Of a stretch of 64,000 bases of DNA, positions 44,854 through 53,325 are shown in pieces. The notes under the pieces are model-generated. The model worked only from the letters and a program-made list of their open reading frames with translations, searched no databases and was not told where the DNA came from. Every line of letters starts with the position of its first letter. Positions within the stretch are counted from its first letter, which is position 1. The translations under genes were made by a program, and so were the position numbers. Origin of the DNA: an uncultured Alphaproteobacteria bacterium (GTDB taxonomy: Bacteria > Pseudomonadota > Alphaproteobacteria > HIMB59); contig CACNLH010000002.1 of NCBI GenBank assembly GCA_902621205.1, forward strand, positions 103,101 to 167,100. Direction: 5' to 3'.

Positions 44854-46224
44854 TTAAGAATGTCTAAATAACTCTTTTTTATAAAGGTTCTGCTCCCAAT
44901 TTCTGTAAATAGCTTGAAGAGATTGATTTTGATACTTTTTTATAACAACTGTTTGTAATTTATTTTCCTTCTTAATATTAAATAAATTTGTAGCTCCTAG
45001 AGTAGTTCCTATTTCTCTCTTATTTTTTAGAACTATTTGTTTTTTTCTCAATGATGAAAGTATTTTCATAATTGTAATATTTTTAGTAATTGGTCCATCA
45101 AGAATTATAGTATTTGAAGATTTCATTTTGTTTAAACAAAAATTAATTACAAACGAAATATATAGACAAATTAGATAATAAATTTGACCTTTGTTTAGCC
45201 TCTCATAGAAACTAATATTAATTTTATTTATTGAAAATCCTCCACCAGATGCGTAACTAGGATAAATCAAATAATCATGAAAACTAAAATTTTTAATAGC
45301 TCTAGTTTTATTTGAAATTTTAAATACTCCCATTAAATGATCATATTCCCTTCCACCCATAAATCTCATTGTTGGAACAGGTTTTCCAAAAACATCAATA
45401 TTAGCTAACATGTCAAGACTAGGGTTAAGGTTCTTTAAAGGTGTTTTTTGATTAAATATGATGTACCAAGTTCCCGTTGAAACCAAGGTAAAATTTTTAA
45501 TATCTGAATTTTTAAAATATAAATAGGACGCATTACTATCATGAATCCCATTTATAATTTTTAAATTTGACTTACCAATTTGTTTTCGTCCTATGGTATC
45601 CCATGCCTTTCTTATTTGTGGAAATTTTTTTTCTAATTTTATTTTTTTGACTAAAGAGGAGAGTTTATTTCTTTTAAAATCCCACAAATGCGTATGACAG
45701 CCTACATATGATATCTCAGATGAAAAACTAGAAGTGAGCTTCCATACAATATATTGAGGATAATTAAGGATGTACTTTGTTTCTTTGATAAGTTTTTGTT
45801 TTCTTTTATACAAATAGTAAATTTGCTGACCAATATTAAGTCCATTTTCTAAAAAAGGGGAGAAACTATCACTAAATTTAGGTGCTATTTTCTTATAATT
45901 ATTAAATAATTTATCAAACTTATACTCATAATCAGTACAAGCCAAAAGCTCTTTATCATCATAACTTATAAGAGCAATAGAAGTTCCATGAGCTGTGCAA
46001 ACAAATTTATCTAAATTGTGTTTTCTTCCAATGTATGTAATTTTTTTTAGTGCCCACTCAAATATAGAATTTGAATTTAAAATTTTTATACCATGTCTAT
46101 AAATATTTTTTTGTTTTGTTTTAAAAAATTTTATTGTCTTATTATTAATGCTATTAACAAATGTTAACTTGACGTTTGTTTTACCAATATCGAGGATAAT
46201 ATTTAGTTTCTTAGAAGACACCAT
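44854..46224 (-). CDS. rhaK: Rhamnulokinase-type FGGY kinase (module B)
   Basis: A 456-residue FGGY kinase with DIGKTNVKLTF at the N-terminal ATP/phosphate loop, then CTAHGTSIALI, CHTHLWDF, GIHDSNA and STGTWYIIF. ATG 46224 shares one base with the preceding aldolase stop (TAATG). In the context of rhaI and RhaD it should phosphorylate L-rhamnulose at C1. It is a clear paralogue of the module A kinase at 17337-18620. It is unusually lysine- and asparagine-rich, so its closest family name rests partly on neighbours. Confidence 0.82.
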   Translation of the reverse strand: MVSSKKLNIILDIGKTNVKLTFVNSINNKTIKFFKTKQKNIYRHGIKILNSNSIFEWALKKITYIGRKHNLDKFVCTAHGTSIALISYDDKELLACTDYEYKFDKLFNNYKKIAPKFSDSFSPFLENGLNIGQQIYYLYKRKQKLIKETKYILNYPQYIVWKLTSSFSSEISYVGCHTHLWDFKRNKLSSLVKKIKLEKKFPQIRKAWDTIGRKQIGKSNLKIINGIHDSNASYLYFKNSDIKNFTLVSTGTWYIIFNQKTPLKNLNPSLDMLANIDVFGKPVPTMRFMGGREYDHLMGVFKISNKTRAIKNFSFHDYLIYPSYASGGGFSINKINISFYERLNKGQIYYLICLYISFVINFCLNKMKSSNTIILDGPITKNITIMKILSSLRKKQIVLKNKREIGTTLGATNLFNIKKENKLQTVVIKKYQNQSLQAIYRNWEQNLYKKELFRHS

Positions 46225-48305
46225 TATCTAGTGAATGATGTTATATTACCTCCATCGACATTGATAATATTTCCTGTTGATTTTTTCGATTTGGAACTTG
46301 CAAAGAAGTAAATTCCCTCGGCTATATCTTCTGGAAGTATGCTTACTTTCAATAAACTTCTGTTTTTGTAAAATTCCTCAACTTGATTAACACTAATTTT
46401 ATTACTTATTGCTCTTTGTTTGGTCCACTCACCTTGCCATATTTTTGAGTTTTGAATAACAGCATCAGGATTTACGACATTTGAACGAATTTTATGACTT
46501 GAGCCCTCCAACGCAATAGATCTAGAAAGGTGAAGCAAAGAACTTTTTGCTACACTATATGCTGACGCTCCCTTTGATGCATTTAAGCTATTTTTGCTTG
46601 AGACAAATATAATTGAGCCTCCATTTTTTTGATCAATCATTTTTTGGTATACCTCACGACTTATTAAAAAACATCCTTTTGATAAGATATCCATATTTTT
46701 ATCCCAAAGTTTTGAAGATGTTTTTTCAAATAGAGCTGCCGATGCAAATCCTGCATTTGCAACTAGTATATCGATACCACCAAAAGCATTTACACTATTC
46801 GATACAGCTCTCTTAACATCTTGTTCACTAGTGACATCCATTAATATAGAATGAACAACATCTCTGCCAAATTCTTTACTAAACTCCTCGTGTTTTGTAT
46901 TAAGTGCTTTTTTATCTATATCCGTTAAAATTACACAACAACCCTCATTAAGGAATTTTCTTGCAGTAGCTGATCCAATTCCCCCAGCCGCACCTGTAAT
47001 AAGAGCTACTTTTCCAGCAAGCTCTTTTTCTGGAGGCATTCTTCTTAATTTTGCTTCCTCCAACTCCCAATATTCTATTCTAAATGCTTCTTTTTCAGTA
47101 AGTCCTGTGTACTTGCTTATACCCTCTGCGCCTTTCATTACATTCATTGCATTACAAAAAAACTCACTTGAAATACGTGCAGTTGATTTATTTTTTGCAA
47201 AAGACATCATTCCATACTCAGGTATAAGAATTATTACTGGGTACGGGTCCCTAAGGTTTGGAGATCCTTTGCTTTTATTTCTATTATAATACTTTATGTA
47301 TGCTTCTTTATATTTTTCTAAATATGTTTTAACGATACTGTGAATTTTATTTTCATTTTTAATTAAATCTGACAATGGAGGTAAAACCATAGGCAATCTT
47401 TTTGTTCTGAGAAAATGGTCAGGGCAAGAAGTTCCAATTGCAGCAACTTTTTTCAAATTTGTTGAGTTAACAAATTCTAATGCAATATCTGATTTGTCTA
47501 AGTGAAGAATTTTTGAGTTTTCATTAGAGAGACTACCTCGAATAGCTGTTATTAATTTTATTTCAAATTCAGGGTTTGATTTATTCTTGTAAATAGGCTT
47601 TCCAAATGAGTATTTTTTAATAGAGCTATTTAAATACATTTGAGCCCTTTTTATTAAGTCTACAGAATTTGAATAACACTCTTTACTTGTATTTGACCAT
47701 GTAAATAATCCATGATGACCAAGCACTATTCCAATAATATCTTTATTTTTATGAATTAAGTTTTCCATTTTTAATCCTAGGTCAAAACCAGGTCTTTGCC
47801 AGTCAATCCAGCCAACACTATTTCCATAAACTTTTTTAATAATATCTCTTCCATTTTTCATTGTTGCTAAGGCAATAATTGAGTCTGGATGAGTGTGATC
47901 TACTTCAGGATAAGGCACATAGGCATGAAGTGGTGTGTCAATACTGGCAGCCCTTGGATTATTATTAAACGTACACATCGGGTAATATCCAACCATTTCG
48001 TCCTCATGATTAAAGCCCCTGTAAATATTTTTAAGGCTATTAAATTTATCTAGATAAAGACTTGCAAAACCATCTTTTTTAATTGAACCCAAATCTCCTC
48101 CTGACCCTTTAACATATAAAATTTTTTCATTTTTTTTTGTTATTGGATCTCTCACAGAAATCTTGGAGGAGGTGTTTCCTCCACCAAAGTTGGTAACTTT
48201 TAAATCTCCACCTAGTAGGTTCGATCTTAATATTAATTGATCAAGTTTAGATAATTTATTAAATTTATTATCCCATTTATTTATTACGTTTTTTTGAAAT
48301 CTCAT
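46224..48305 (-). CDS. rhaD: Bifunctional rhamnulose-1-phosphate aldolase / L-lactaldehyde dehydrogenase (RhaD-SDR fusion)
   Basis: A 693-residue fusion. Residues about 1-430 form a class II zinc aldolase: FGGGNTSS for phosphate binding, VDHTHPDS with two zinc histidines and GHHGLFTWS with another. Residues about 435-693 form an SDR: ITGAAGGIGSAT, NAGF, SSKNS and YSVAK, ending VDGGNITSF. Such fusions (RhaEW type) split L-rhamnulose-1-phosphate to DHAP and L-lactaldehyde and oxidise the latter to L-lactate. First gene of the minus rha operon; ATG 48305 faces the rhaS promoter across a 169-base region. The overlapping kinase and lldD complete the lower route to pyruvate. Confidence 0.9.
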   Translation of the reverse strand: MRFQKNVINKWDNKFNKLSKLDQLILRSNLLGGDLKVTNFGGGNTSSKISVRDPITKKNEKILYVKGSGGDLGSIKKDGFASLYLDKFNSLKNIYRGFNHEDEMVGYYPMCTFNNNPRAASIDTPLHAYVPYPEVDHTHPDSIIALATMKNGRDIIKKVYGNSVGWIDWQRPGFDLGLKMENLIHKNKDIIGIVLGHHGLFTWSNTSKECYSNSVDLIKRAQMYLNSSIKKYSFGKPIYKNKSNPEFEIKLITAIRGSLSNENSKILHLDKSDIALEFVNSTNLKKVAAIGTSCPDHFLRTKRLPMVLPPLSDLIKNENKIHSIVKTYLEKYKEAYIKYYNRNKSKGSPNLRDPYPVIILIPEYGMMSFAKNKSTARISSEFFCNAMNVMKGAEGISKYTGLTEKEAFRIEYWELEEAKLRRMPPEKELAGKVALITGAAGGIGSATARKFLNEGCCVILTDIDKKALNTKHEEFSKEFGRDVVHSILMDVTSEQDVKRAVSNSVNAFGGIDILVANAGFASAALFEKTSSKLWDKNMDILSKGCFLISREVYQKMIDQKNGGSIIFVSSKNSLNASKGASAYSVAKSSLLHLSRSIALEGSSHKIRSNVVNPDAVIQNSKIWQGEWTKQRAISNKISVNQVEEFYKNRSLLKVSILPEDIAEGIYFFASSKSKKSTGNIINVDGGNITSFTR

Positions 48306-48474
48306 GTAACGTTTTTAATTGAAAAAAAATAACCTTCAATAAAAAAATAAAAATCATTTTTTTCATAAAATCAATTATAAAAAAAAATTTATTATACTAA
48401 AACTTCTCAAAATTAATTGATTTAAAATGAATTAGAGTAAATAATATCGATACTAAATATATTAGGAGGAATAA
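48306..48474. promoter_or_regulatory. Divergent promoter region of the two rhamnose operons
   Basis: This very AT-rich stretch separates the minus operon (RhaD-SDR, kinase, lldD) from the plus operon (rhaS onward). AAATCAATTA (48368-48377) and TAATTGATTT (48414-48423) form an exact 10-base inverted repeat with a 36-base spacer, which could be two half-sites or two sites for one regulator. No regulator gene is next to the rhamnose genes. The dyad could be chance at this base composition. AGGAGGA lies just before rhaS. Confidence 0.4.
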
Positions 48475-49461
48475 ATGAAAAAATTATTTTTAGTAATAAT
48501 ATCATCAATCCTGTTTGCTTTTAGTGCTAATGCAGCTGATATGAGAATTGCGTTAGTGGTAAAGGGTTTAGGTATTGGTTTTTTTGAGGCAGCTGCCGAA
48601 GGTGGTGAAGAAGCTGCGAAAGAAATTGGTGGAGTTGAAGTTATTTATACTGGCCCAGCTACCACTACTGCTGAAGCTCAAATTGAAGTTATTAATTCTT
48701 TAATAGCTCAAAAAGTTGATGCTATTGCTATCTCCGCTAACGATAGGGATGCTCTTGCTTCAATTGGTAAAAAAGCTATGGACAGAGGAATTACAGTTAT
48801 CTCTTGGGACTCTGGTATCGCTGAAGAGGGAAGAATTATGAACTTAGACCCATCTAATACTGCACTTATTGGCTCATCAAATATTAAGTGGATGAAAAAT
48901 TCAATGGGTGATGAGGGTGAATTTGCAATTCTAAGTGCTACTAGTCAGGCAACAAATCAAAATGCTTGGATAGAAGAAATGAAAAAAGAACATGCAAAGC
49001 CAGAATACTCTAAGATGAAGTGGGTAGATACTGTATATGGTGATGACCTTTTCGATAAGAGTTATCAAGAAGCTCTTGGTTTGTTTAAAAAACATCCAAA
49101 CCTCAAAGGTATCATAGCCCCAACATCTGTTGGTATCGTAGCAGCAGCAAAAGCTGTTGAAGATCAAGGATTGGTTGGAAAAGTATTTGTAACTGGTCTT
49201 GGACTCCCAAGTGAAATGAAAGCACATGTTAAAAGTGGTGCTGCAATTCAATTTGGTATTTGGAATCCAATTGATTTAGGTTACTCAGCTGTTTATTTAT
49301 CACATCAAATTGCATCTGGTGCTTACACAGGTCAAGAAGGAGAATGTATTCCAACTGGCAGAATGGGTGAAATTTGCATAGGTGCAGGTAATAATGCAGC
49401 AATGGCAGATCCATTTATATTTGATGCTTCAAATATCGATAAGTTCGCAGAAATCTTTTAA
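48475..49461 (+). CDS. rhaS: Rhamnose ABC importer, periplasmic binding protein
   Basis: A 328-residue ribose-binding-like (CUT2) protein. Signal peptide MKKLFLVIISSILFAFSANA, then RIALVVKGLGIGFF, the AEAQIEVINSLIAQKVDAI helix region and ISWDSGI at the sugar site, in the pattern of the RhaS family of rhamnose-binding proteins. The strong AGGAGGA site before its ATG fits high expression. The following genes encode a double ABC ATPase, two permeases and rhamnose isomerase, so L-rhamnose is the expected ligand. A stem-loop lies 18 bases after the stop. Confidence 0.88.
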   Translation: MKKLFLVIISSILFAFSANAADMRIALVVKGLGIGFFEAAAEGGEEAAKEIGGVEVIYTGPATTTAEAQIEVINSLIAQKVDAIAISANDRDALASIGKKAMDRGITVISWDSGIAEEGRIMNLDPSNTALIGSSNIKWMKNSMGDEGEFAILSATSQATNQNAWIEEMKKEHAKPEYSKMKWVDTVYGDDLFDKSYQEALGLFKKHPNLKGIIAPTSVGIVAAAKAVEDQGLVGKVFVTGLGLPSEMKAHVKSGAAIQFGIWNPIDLGYSAVYLSHQIASGAYTGQEGECIPTGRMGEICIGAGNNAAMADPFIFDASNIDKFAEIF

Positions 49462-49478
49462 TCAAATATATATTTTTG

Positions 49479-49503
49479 CACACGATCACTAAGTGGTCGT
49501 GTG
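49479..49503 (+). promoter_or_regulatory. Stem-loop after rhaS
   Basis: CACACGATCA (49479-49488) pairs with TGGTCGTGTG (49494-49503) around a 5-base loop, ten pairs with one G-U, followed by TTT. It lies in the 49-base gap between rhaS and the ATPase gene. Like the elements after the other binding-protein genes, it probably shortens or protects the message so that binding protein is made in excess. Confidence 0.68.
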
Positions 49504-49510
49504 TTTACAA

Positions 49511-50992
49511 ATGAAACTTGAGCTTAAAAATATCTCAAAAAATTTTCATGGAGTAAAAGCACTCCAAAACGTTGATTTTCAGCTCCAAGAAAATAGCATT
49601 CATGCACTTTTAGGAGAAAATGGTGCTGGTAAATCAACATTAGTAAAAATTCTATGTGGTGTTTACCAACCTGATAGTGGAATAATTAATTTAAATAACA
49701 AACAACAATCTATACCTGATCCTAGTGCCTCTTTAAGCTTGGGTATTTCAGCTATTCACCAAGAGTCAGTTATGTTCGATGAATTATCAGTAACAGAAAA
49801 TGTTTTCATTGGTAATCATATAACTAAATCTAATGGTTTAGTCGACTGGGGTTTAATGCAAGATAAAACAAATCAGCTACTTAAAGATCTTGAAGCAAAC
49901 ATTGAGCCAAATGAAAAAATTAAAGACCTTAGTATTGCTCAAAGACATATTGTTCAAATATCAAGATCACTTATTCATGATGCTGATATTGTAATAATGG
50001 ACGAACCCACTGCTTCTCTTTCACAAAAAGAAATTAACGAACTTTATACAATTATAAGAAATTTAAAAAAACAAAATAAATCTATCATATTCATTTCGCA
50101 TAAATTAGATGAGGTAATAGAAGTTTGCGATGAATTTACTGTATTAAGAGATGGAGAATTAATTAAATCAGACTCGATACAAAATACTAACAAAGATCAG
50201 CTGATAACTTACATGGCCGGAAGAGAAGTAAATCAAATATTTCCAAAAAACAATGTGACAATAGAAAATGAAATTTTCGAGGTTCGCAATTTATTCAAAA
50301 AAACACAATTCAAAGATATTAATTTCAATCTTAGAAAAAAAGAAATTTTAGGTTTTTATGGTTTAGTAGGTTCTGGTCGAACAGAAATCATGAAATCCAT
50401 TTTTGGAATTACAAAACTAGATGAGGGAGAGATACTATTTAAAGATCAAAAAATCTTAATTAGAAAACCAAGTGATGCTATCGATCAAGGTATAGTTTAT
50501 CTATCTGAGGAAAGACAACAGTTGGGAATGACTGGCCTTATGTCAGTTAAAGACAATATCAATATGGCTGTCATGGATAGAAACTCTAACTTTTATGTGA
50601 TGAATACATTAAAAGAGATAAAAAACTCTTCTGCCATGCAGGAAAAATTAAATATTAAAGTTTCATATTGGAGTCAATTAACTCAAAGCTTATCAGGGGG
50701 CAACCAACAAAAGACTGTTATAGCTAAGTGGCTTTCAACAAAACCTGAGGTATTGATACTAGACGAGCCCACCAAAGGCATTGATGTAAGATCTAAGTCT
50801 GCTGTCCACGAATTTATGGGAGAGCTCGTAGAAGAGGGGATGTCTATAATGATGATCTCTTCTGAGTTACCTGAGATATTAGGTATGTGTGATAGAGTTG
50901 TGGTAATGTACAAAGGGCTCATTAAAGATATTTTAAATGTTAAAGAGACCTCTTCAGAACAAATTGTCAAGTTAGCAAGTGGAGAGTCATGA
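49511..50992 (+). CDS. rhaT: Rhamnose ABC importer ATPase, two ABC domains
   Basis: About 493 residues from ATG 49511 with two fused ATPase domains, as in RbsA. The first is complete: GENGAGKST, LSIAQRHIV, VIMDEPTASLS. The second has the degenerate Walker A GLVGSGRTE, as usual in CUT2 ATPases, with LSGGNQQK and LILDEPTKGID. It energises the two permeases encoded next, overlapping the first by four bases (ATGA). The name follows rhizobial rhaSTPQ use; it is not the E. coli RhaT permease. Confidence 0.9.
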   Translation: MKLELKNISKNFHGVKALQNVDFQLQENSIHALLGENGAGKSTLVKILCGVYQPDSGIINLNNKQQSIPDPSASLSLGISAIHQESVMFDELSVTENVFIGNHITKSNGLVDWGLMQDKTNQLLKDLEANIEPNEKIKDLSIAQRHIVQISRSLIHDADIVIMDEPTASLSQKEINELYTIIRNLKKQNKSIIFISHKLDEVIEVCDEFTVLRDGELIKSDSIQNTNKDQLITYMAGREVNQIFPKNNVTIENEIFEVRNLFKKTQFKDINFNLRKKEILGFYGLVGSGRTEIMKSIFGITKLDEGEILFKDQKILIRKPSDAIDQGIVYLSEERQQLGMTGLMSVKDNINMAVMDRNSNFYVMNTLKEIKNSSAMQEKLNIKVSYWSQLTQSLSGGNQQKTVIAKWLSTKPEVLILDEPTKGIDVRSKSAVHEFMGELVEEGMSIMMISSELPEILGMCDRVVVMYKGLIKDILNVKETSSEQIVKLASGES

Positions 50993-51957
50993 AAAAAATT
51001 TTATTAAATAGAGATTTCATTTTATTCTCAATTATTTTAATTATATTAATTGCAGTGGGCTTTGCTAACCCACTTTTTATAACTCCAAAAAGTATCTCTG
51101 ATGTTTTAACTGACACCTCAATACTAATTATTCTTGCTTTAAGTCAGATGATTGTAATCTTAATTCGTGCAATTGATTTATCGGTTGCATCCAATCTTGC
51201 CCTTTCTGGAATGCTTATATCTTTGCTTTCGACAGTCCATCCAGAACTACCAGTTTACTATTTCATTGCTCTCTCTTGTGTAATTGGAACAATTTTAGGC
51301 GTTTTAAATGGTATTTCTATTGCTATTCTAAAGGTTCCTTTCATTGTTACGACTTTGGGAACATTAAGTATTTATAGAGGTTTAATATATTTTGTTAGTG
51401 ATGGTAAGCAGGTTTATTCAAATGAATTCTCTGAGGACTTTCTTGCTTTAATTCATTTTAAATTCCTATCTCTCTCATTCCTATTTTGGTTAGCAGTCGT
51501 AGTTTTTATTCTCATATATGTCTTGCTTAACCATACTCGCTTTGGGAGAAATCTATATTCACTTGGAGGTAACCCAGATGCTGCCAAATACATAGGAGTC
51601 AATGAAAATAAATACATTATAATGGCCTATTCACTCTCTGGATTTTTTGCAGGATTGTGCGGATATTTATGGGTTGCTCGATATTCTGTAGCTTCTACTC
51701 AAATAGCAATAGGATTTGAACTAACTGTAATCTCCGCATGTGTGGTTGGAGGTATAAGTGTTATGGGAGGTGTTGGAACAGTTTTGGGATGTGTTTTAGG
51801 TGCTCTTTTAATTGGCCTTATTCGAAATGCCTTACCTGCTGTTGATATTTCTCAGTTTTGGCAATTAGCTATTTCTGGAGGAATAATTTTATTAGCAATA
51901 ATTATAAATACTAAAACTGAGCAGCGAAAAGAAAAAACAATAATGGTGGAAAACTAA
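50989..51957 (+). CDS. rhaP: Rhamnose ABC importer permease 1
   Basis: A 322-residue CUT2-type permease (RbsC-like) with about eight to ten hydrophobic segments, e.g. FILFSIILIILIAVGFA. It carries the family blocks IRAIDLSVASNLALSG, NGISIAILKVPFIVTTLGT and GGNPDAAKYIG. ATGA overlap with the ATPase and TAATG overlap with the second permease bind the three proteins into one translation unit. It forms half of the rhamnose channel. Confidence 0.88.
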   Translation: MKKILLNRDFILFSIILIILIAVGFANPLFITPKSISDVLTDTSILIILALSQMIVILIRAIDLSVASNLALSGMLISLLSTVHPELPVYYFIALSCVIGTILGVLNGISIAILKVPFIVTTLGTLSIYRGLIYFVSDGKQVYSNEFSEDFLALIHFKFLSLSFLFWLAVVVFILIYVLLNHTRFGRNLYSLGGNPDAAKYIGVNENKYIIMAYSLSGFFAGLCGYLWVARYSVASTQIAIGFELTVISACVVGGISVMGGVGTVLGCVLGALLIGLIRNALPAVDISQFWQLAISGGIILLAIIINTKTEQRKEKTIMVEN

Positions 51958-52937
51958 TGAGTCTAATACCAGATAAACCACCTTTTAAGCTATTAGATAT
52001 TCTTTATAAAAAAGAATTTATTCTTTTTGTAGTTTTAGTATCCATTCTCATAATCAATTCTAATATCTCACCTTATTTTTTAGACTTATATAATCTTATC
52101 GATAGCACTTTTCTTTTCAGCGAAAAAGCAATTATTGCATTAACAATGACATTTGTAATTATTGCAAGACAAATTGATTTATCAGTTGCATCTATAATAG
52201 CTGTCTCTTCTGTTGTCTTAGGATATACAACAAGCCTTGGTTACGACACCTGGTTGGTCTTATTATTAACATTGTTAAGTGGTACTTTGTGTGGAGCATT
52301 TAATGGAGCTATCATTACTAAATTCGCAATTCCGTCAATTATAGTAACAATCGGAACAATGTCCCTATTTAGAGGTTTAGCATACTCCTTCTTAGAGGAC
52401 TCTTATTATAACAAGTTTCCGAAACTTGTAGGTAAATTAGGAGGTGGGTATCTTTATGGTTATATTCCATACGCTTTTCTTACATTTATTTTATTAGCAT
52501 TTGTTTTTGCATTTATTTTACATAAAACTTCCATTGGAAAAAAAATTTACTCAATTGGCAATAATCCTGATGCTGCTCTATACACTGGTATTGCTGTAGA
52601 TAAATATACTTTTGTCCTTTTTACTCTTAATGGCCTTTTTTCTGCTATAGCGGCCATATTTTTATCTGGAAGACTATCAAGTGTTCGTCCCAATATTGCT
52701 TTTGGTTGGGAATTAGAGATTATAACAATGGTTGTATTAGGTGGCGTATACATTTATGGCGGATCTGGATCAATTTTGGGAGTTGTAATCTCTATATTTA
52801 TCCTTGGGATGTTATCATTTGGATTGGGATTGCTAAACGTTCCAGGTGTGGGTATCATAATTTTTACTGGATTACTTCTAATTTTAAGTATTGGTTTCCC
52901 ATCTTTTGTGAGAACCTTAAGGAGAAAAAATGAGTGA
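51957..52937 (+). CDS. rhaQ: Rhamnose ABC importer permease 2
   Basis: A 326-residue CUT2 permease, paralogous to the preceding gene (ARQIDLSVASIIAVSS, ITKFAIPSIIVTIGTMS, GNNPDAALYTG). Multiple membrane spans, cytoplasmic ends. Its last codons overlap the start of the small ASRT-like gene by eight bases, so that protein is made in step with the transporter. Two different permease chains are the rule for RhaSTPQ systems. Confidence 0.88.
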   Translation: MSLIPDKPPFKLLDILYKKEFILFVVLVSILIINSNISPYFLDLYNLIDSTFLFSEKAIIALTMTFVIIARQIDLSVASIIAVSSVVLGYTTSLGYDTWLVLLLTLLSGTLCGAFNGAIITKFAIPSIIVTIGTMSLFRGLAYSFLEDSYYNKFPKLVGKLGGGYLYGYIPYAFLTFILLAFVFAFILHKTSIGKKIYSIGNNPDAALYTGIAVDKYTFVLFTLNGLFSAIAAIFLSGRLSSVRPNIAFGWELEIITMVVLGGVYIYGGSGSILGVVISIFILGMLSFGLGLLNVPGVGIIIFTGLLLILSIGFPSFVRTLRRKNE

Positions 52938-53325
52938 GGCTTTAGGAAAAAAAATTTGGGCTTTCCCTGATGCGTTTTTACCTGCCAAGGGCCACCCTTA
53001 TAAAACAACTAATCACGGAGATCAATTTAGTCATGAGTCTCTTTGTATTATAAATTACGATAAAAACTCTGCTGAAATAGTTTTAGATTTTTTATATGAA
53101 GACCAAGATCCTATAGAAAATTATATTTTCACAATGAAAGGTAAAAGAAGTATTCACTTAAGACTAGATGATATTGAGATTAACAAGCAAAAATTACCAA
53201 GAGAAAAACCATATTCGATTGTTTTAAAAAGCAGTATTAATGTTGTTGCTCAGCTGTCGAGACTTGACACAACATCAGAAAACAATGCATTTATGACTGC
53301 AATGGGATGGGGGAGTGATGTTTAA
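52930..53325 (+). CDS. Anabaena-sensory-rhodopsin-transducer-family protein (ASRT-like)
   Basis: A 131-residue soluble protein. Aligned by eye with Anabaena ASRT it keeps, in order: GKKIWAFPDAFLP (ASRT GRTCWAIAEGYIP), QFSHESLCIIN (FISHETVCILN), GKRSIHLRLDD (ARRTKHVRFND), VVAQLSRLDT (IVVQHTRLDS) and NNAF (ENAL), so the small beta-sandwich fold should be the same. ASRT was found as the partner of a photoreceptor, but the family was predicted on comparative grounds to be a sugar- or small-molecule-binding domain and often lies in sugar operons. No rhodopsin is in the window. It overlaps rhaQ and rhaI on either side. In rhizobia the comparable position is filled by the mutarotase RhaU, so sugar binding or anomer handling is a fair hypothesis. 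Confidence 0.8.
   Translation: MSEALGKKIWAFPDAFLPAKGHPYKTTNHGDQFSHESLCIINYDKNSAEIVLDFLYEDQDPIENYIFTMKGKRSIHLRLDDIEINKQKLPREKPYSIVLKSSINVVAQLSRLDTTSENNAFMTAMGWGSDV

Noticed and set aside
52930..53325. A light-sensing system because of the ASRT homologue
   Set aside because: No rhodopsin or retinal synthesis gene is in the window; the gene overlaps rhamnose genes on both sides.
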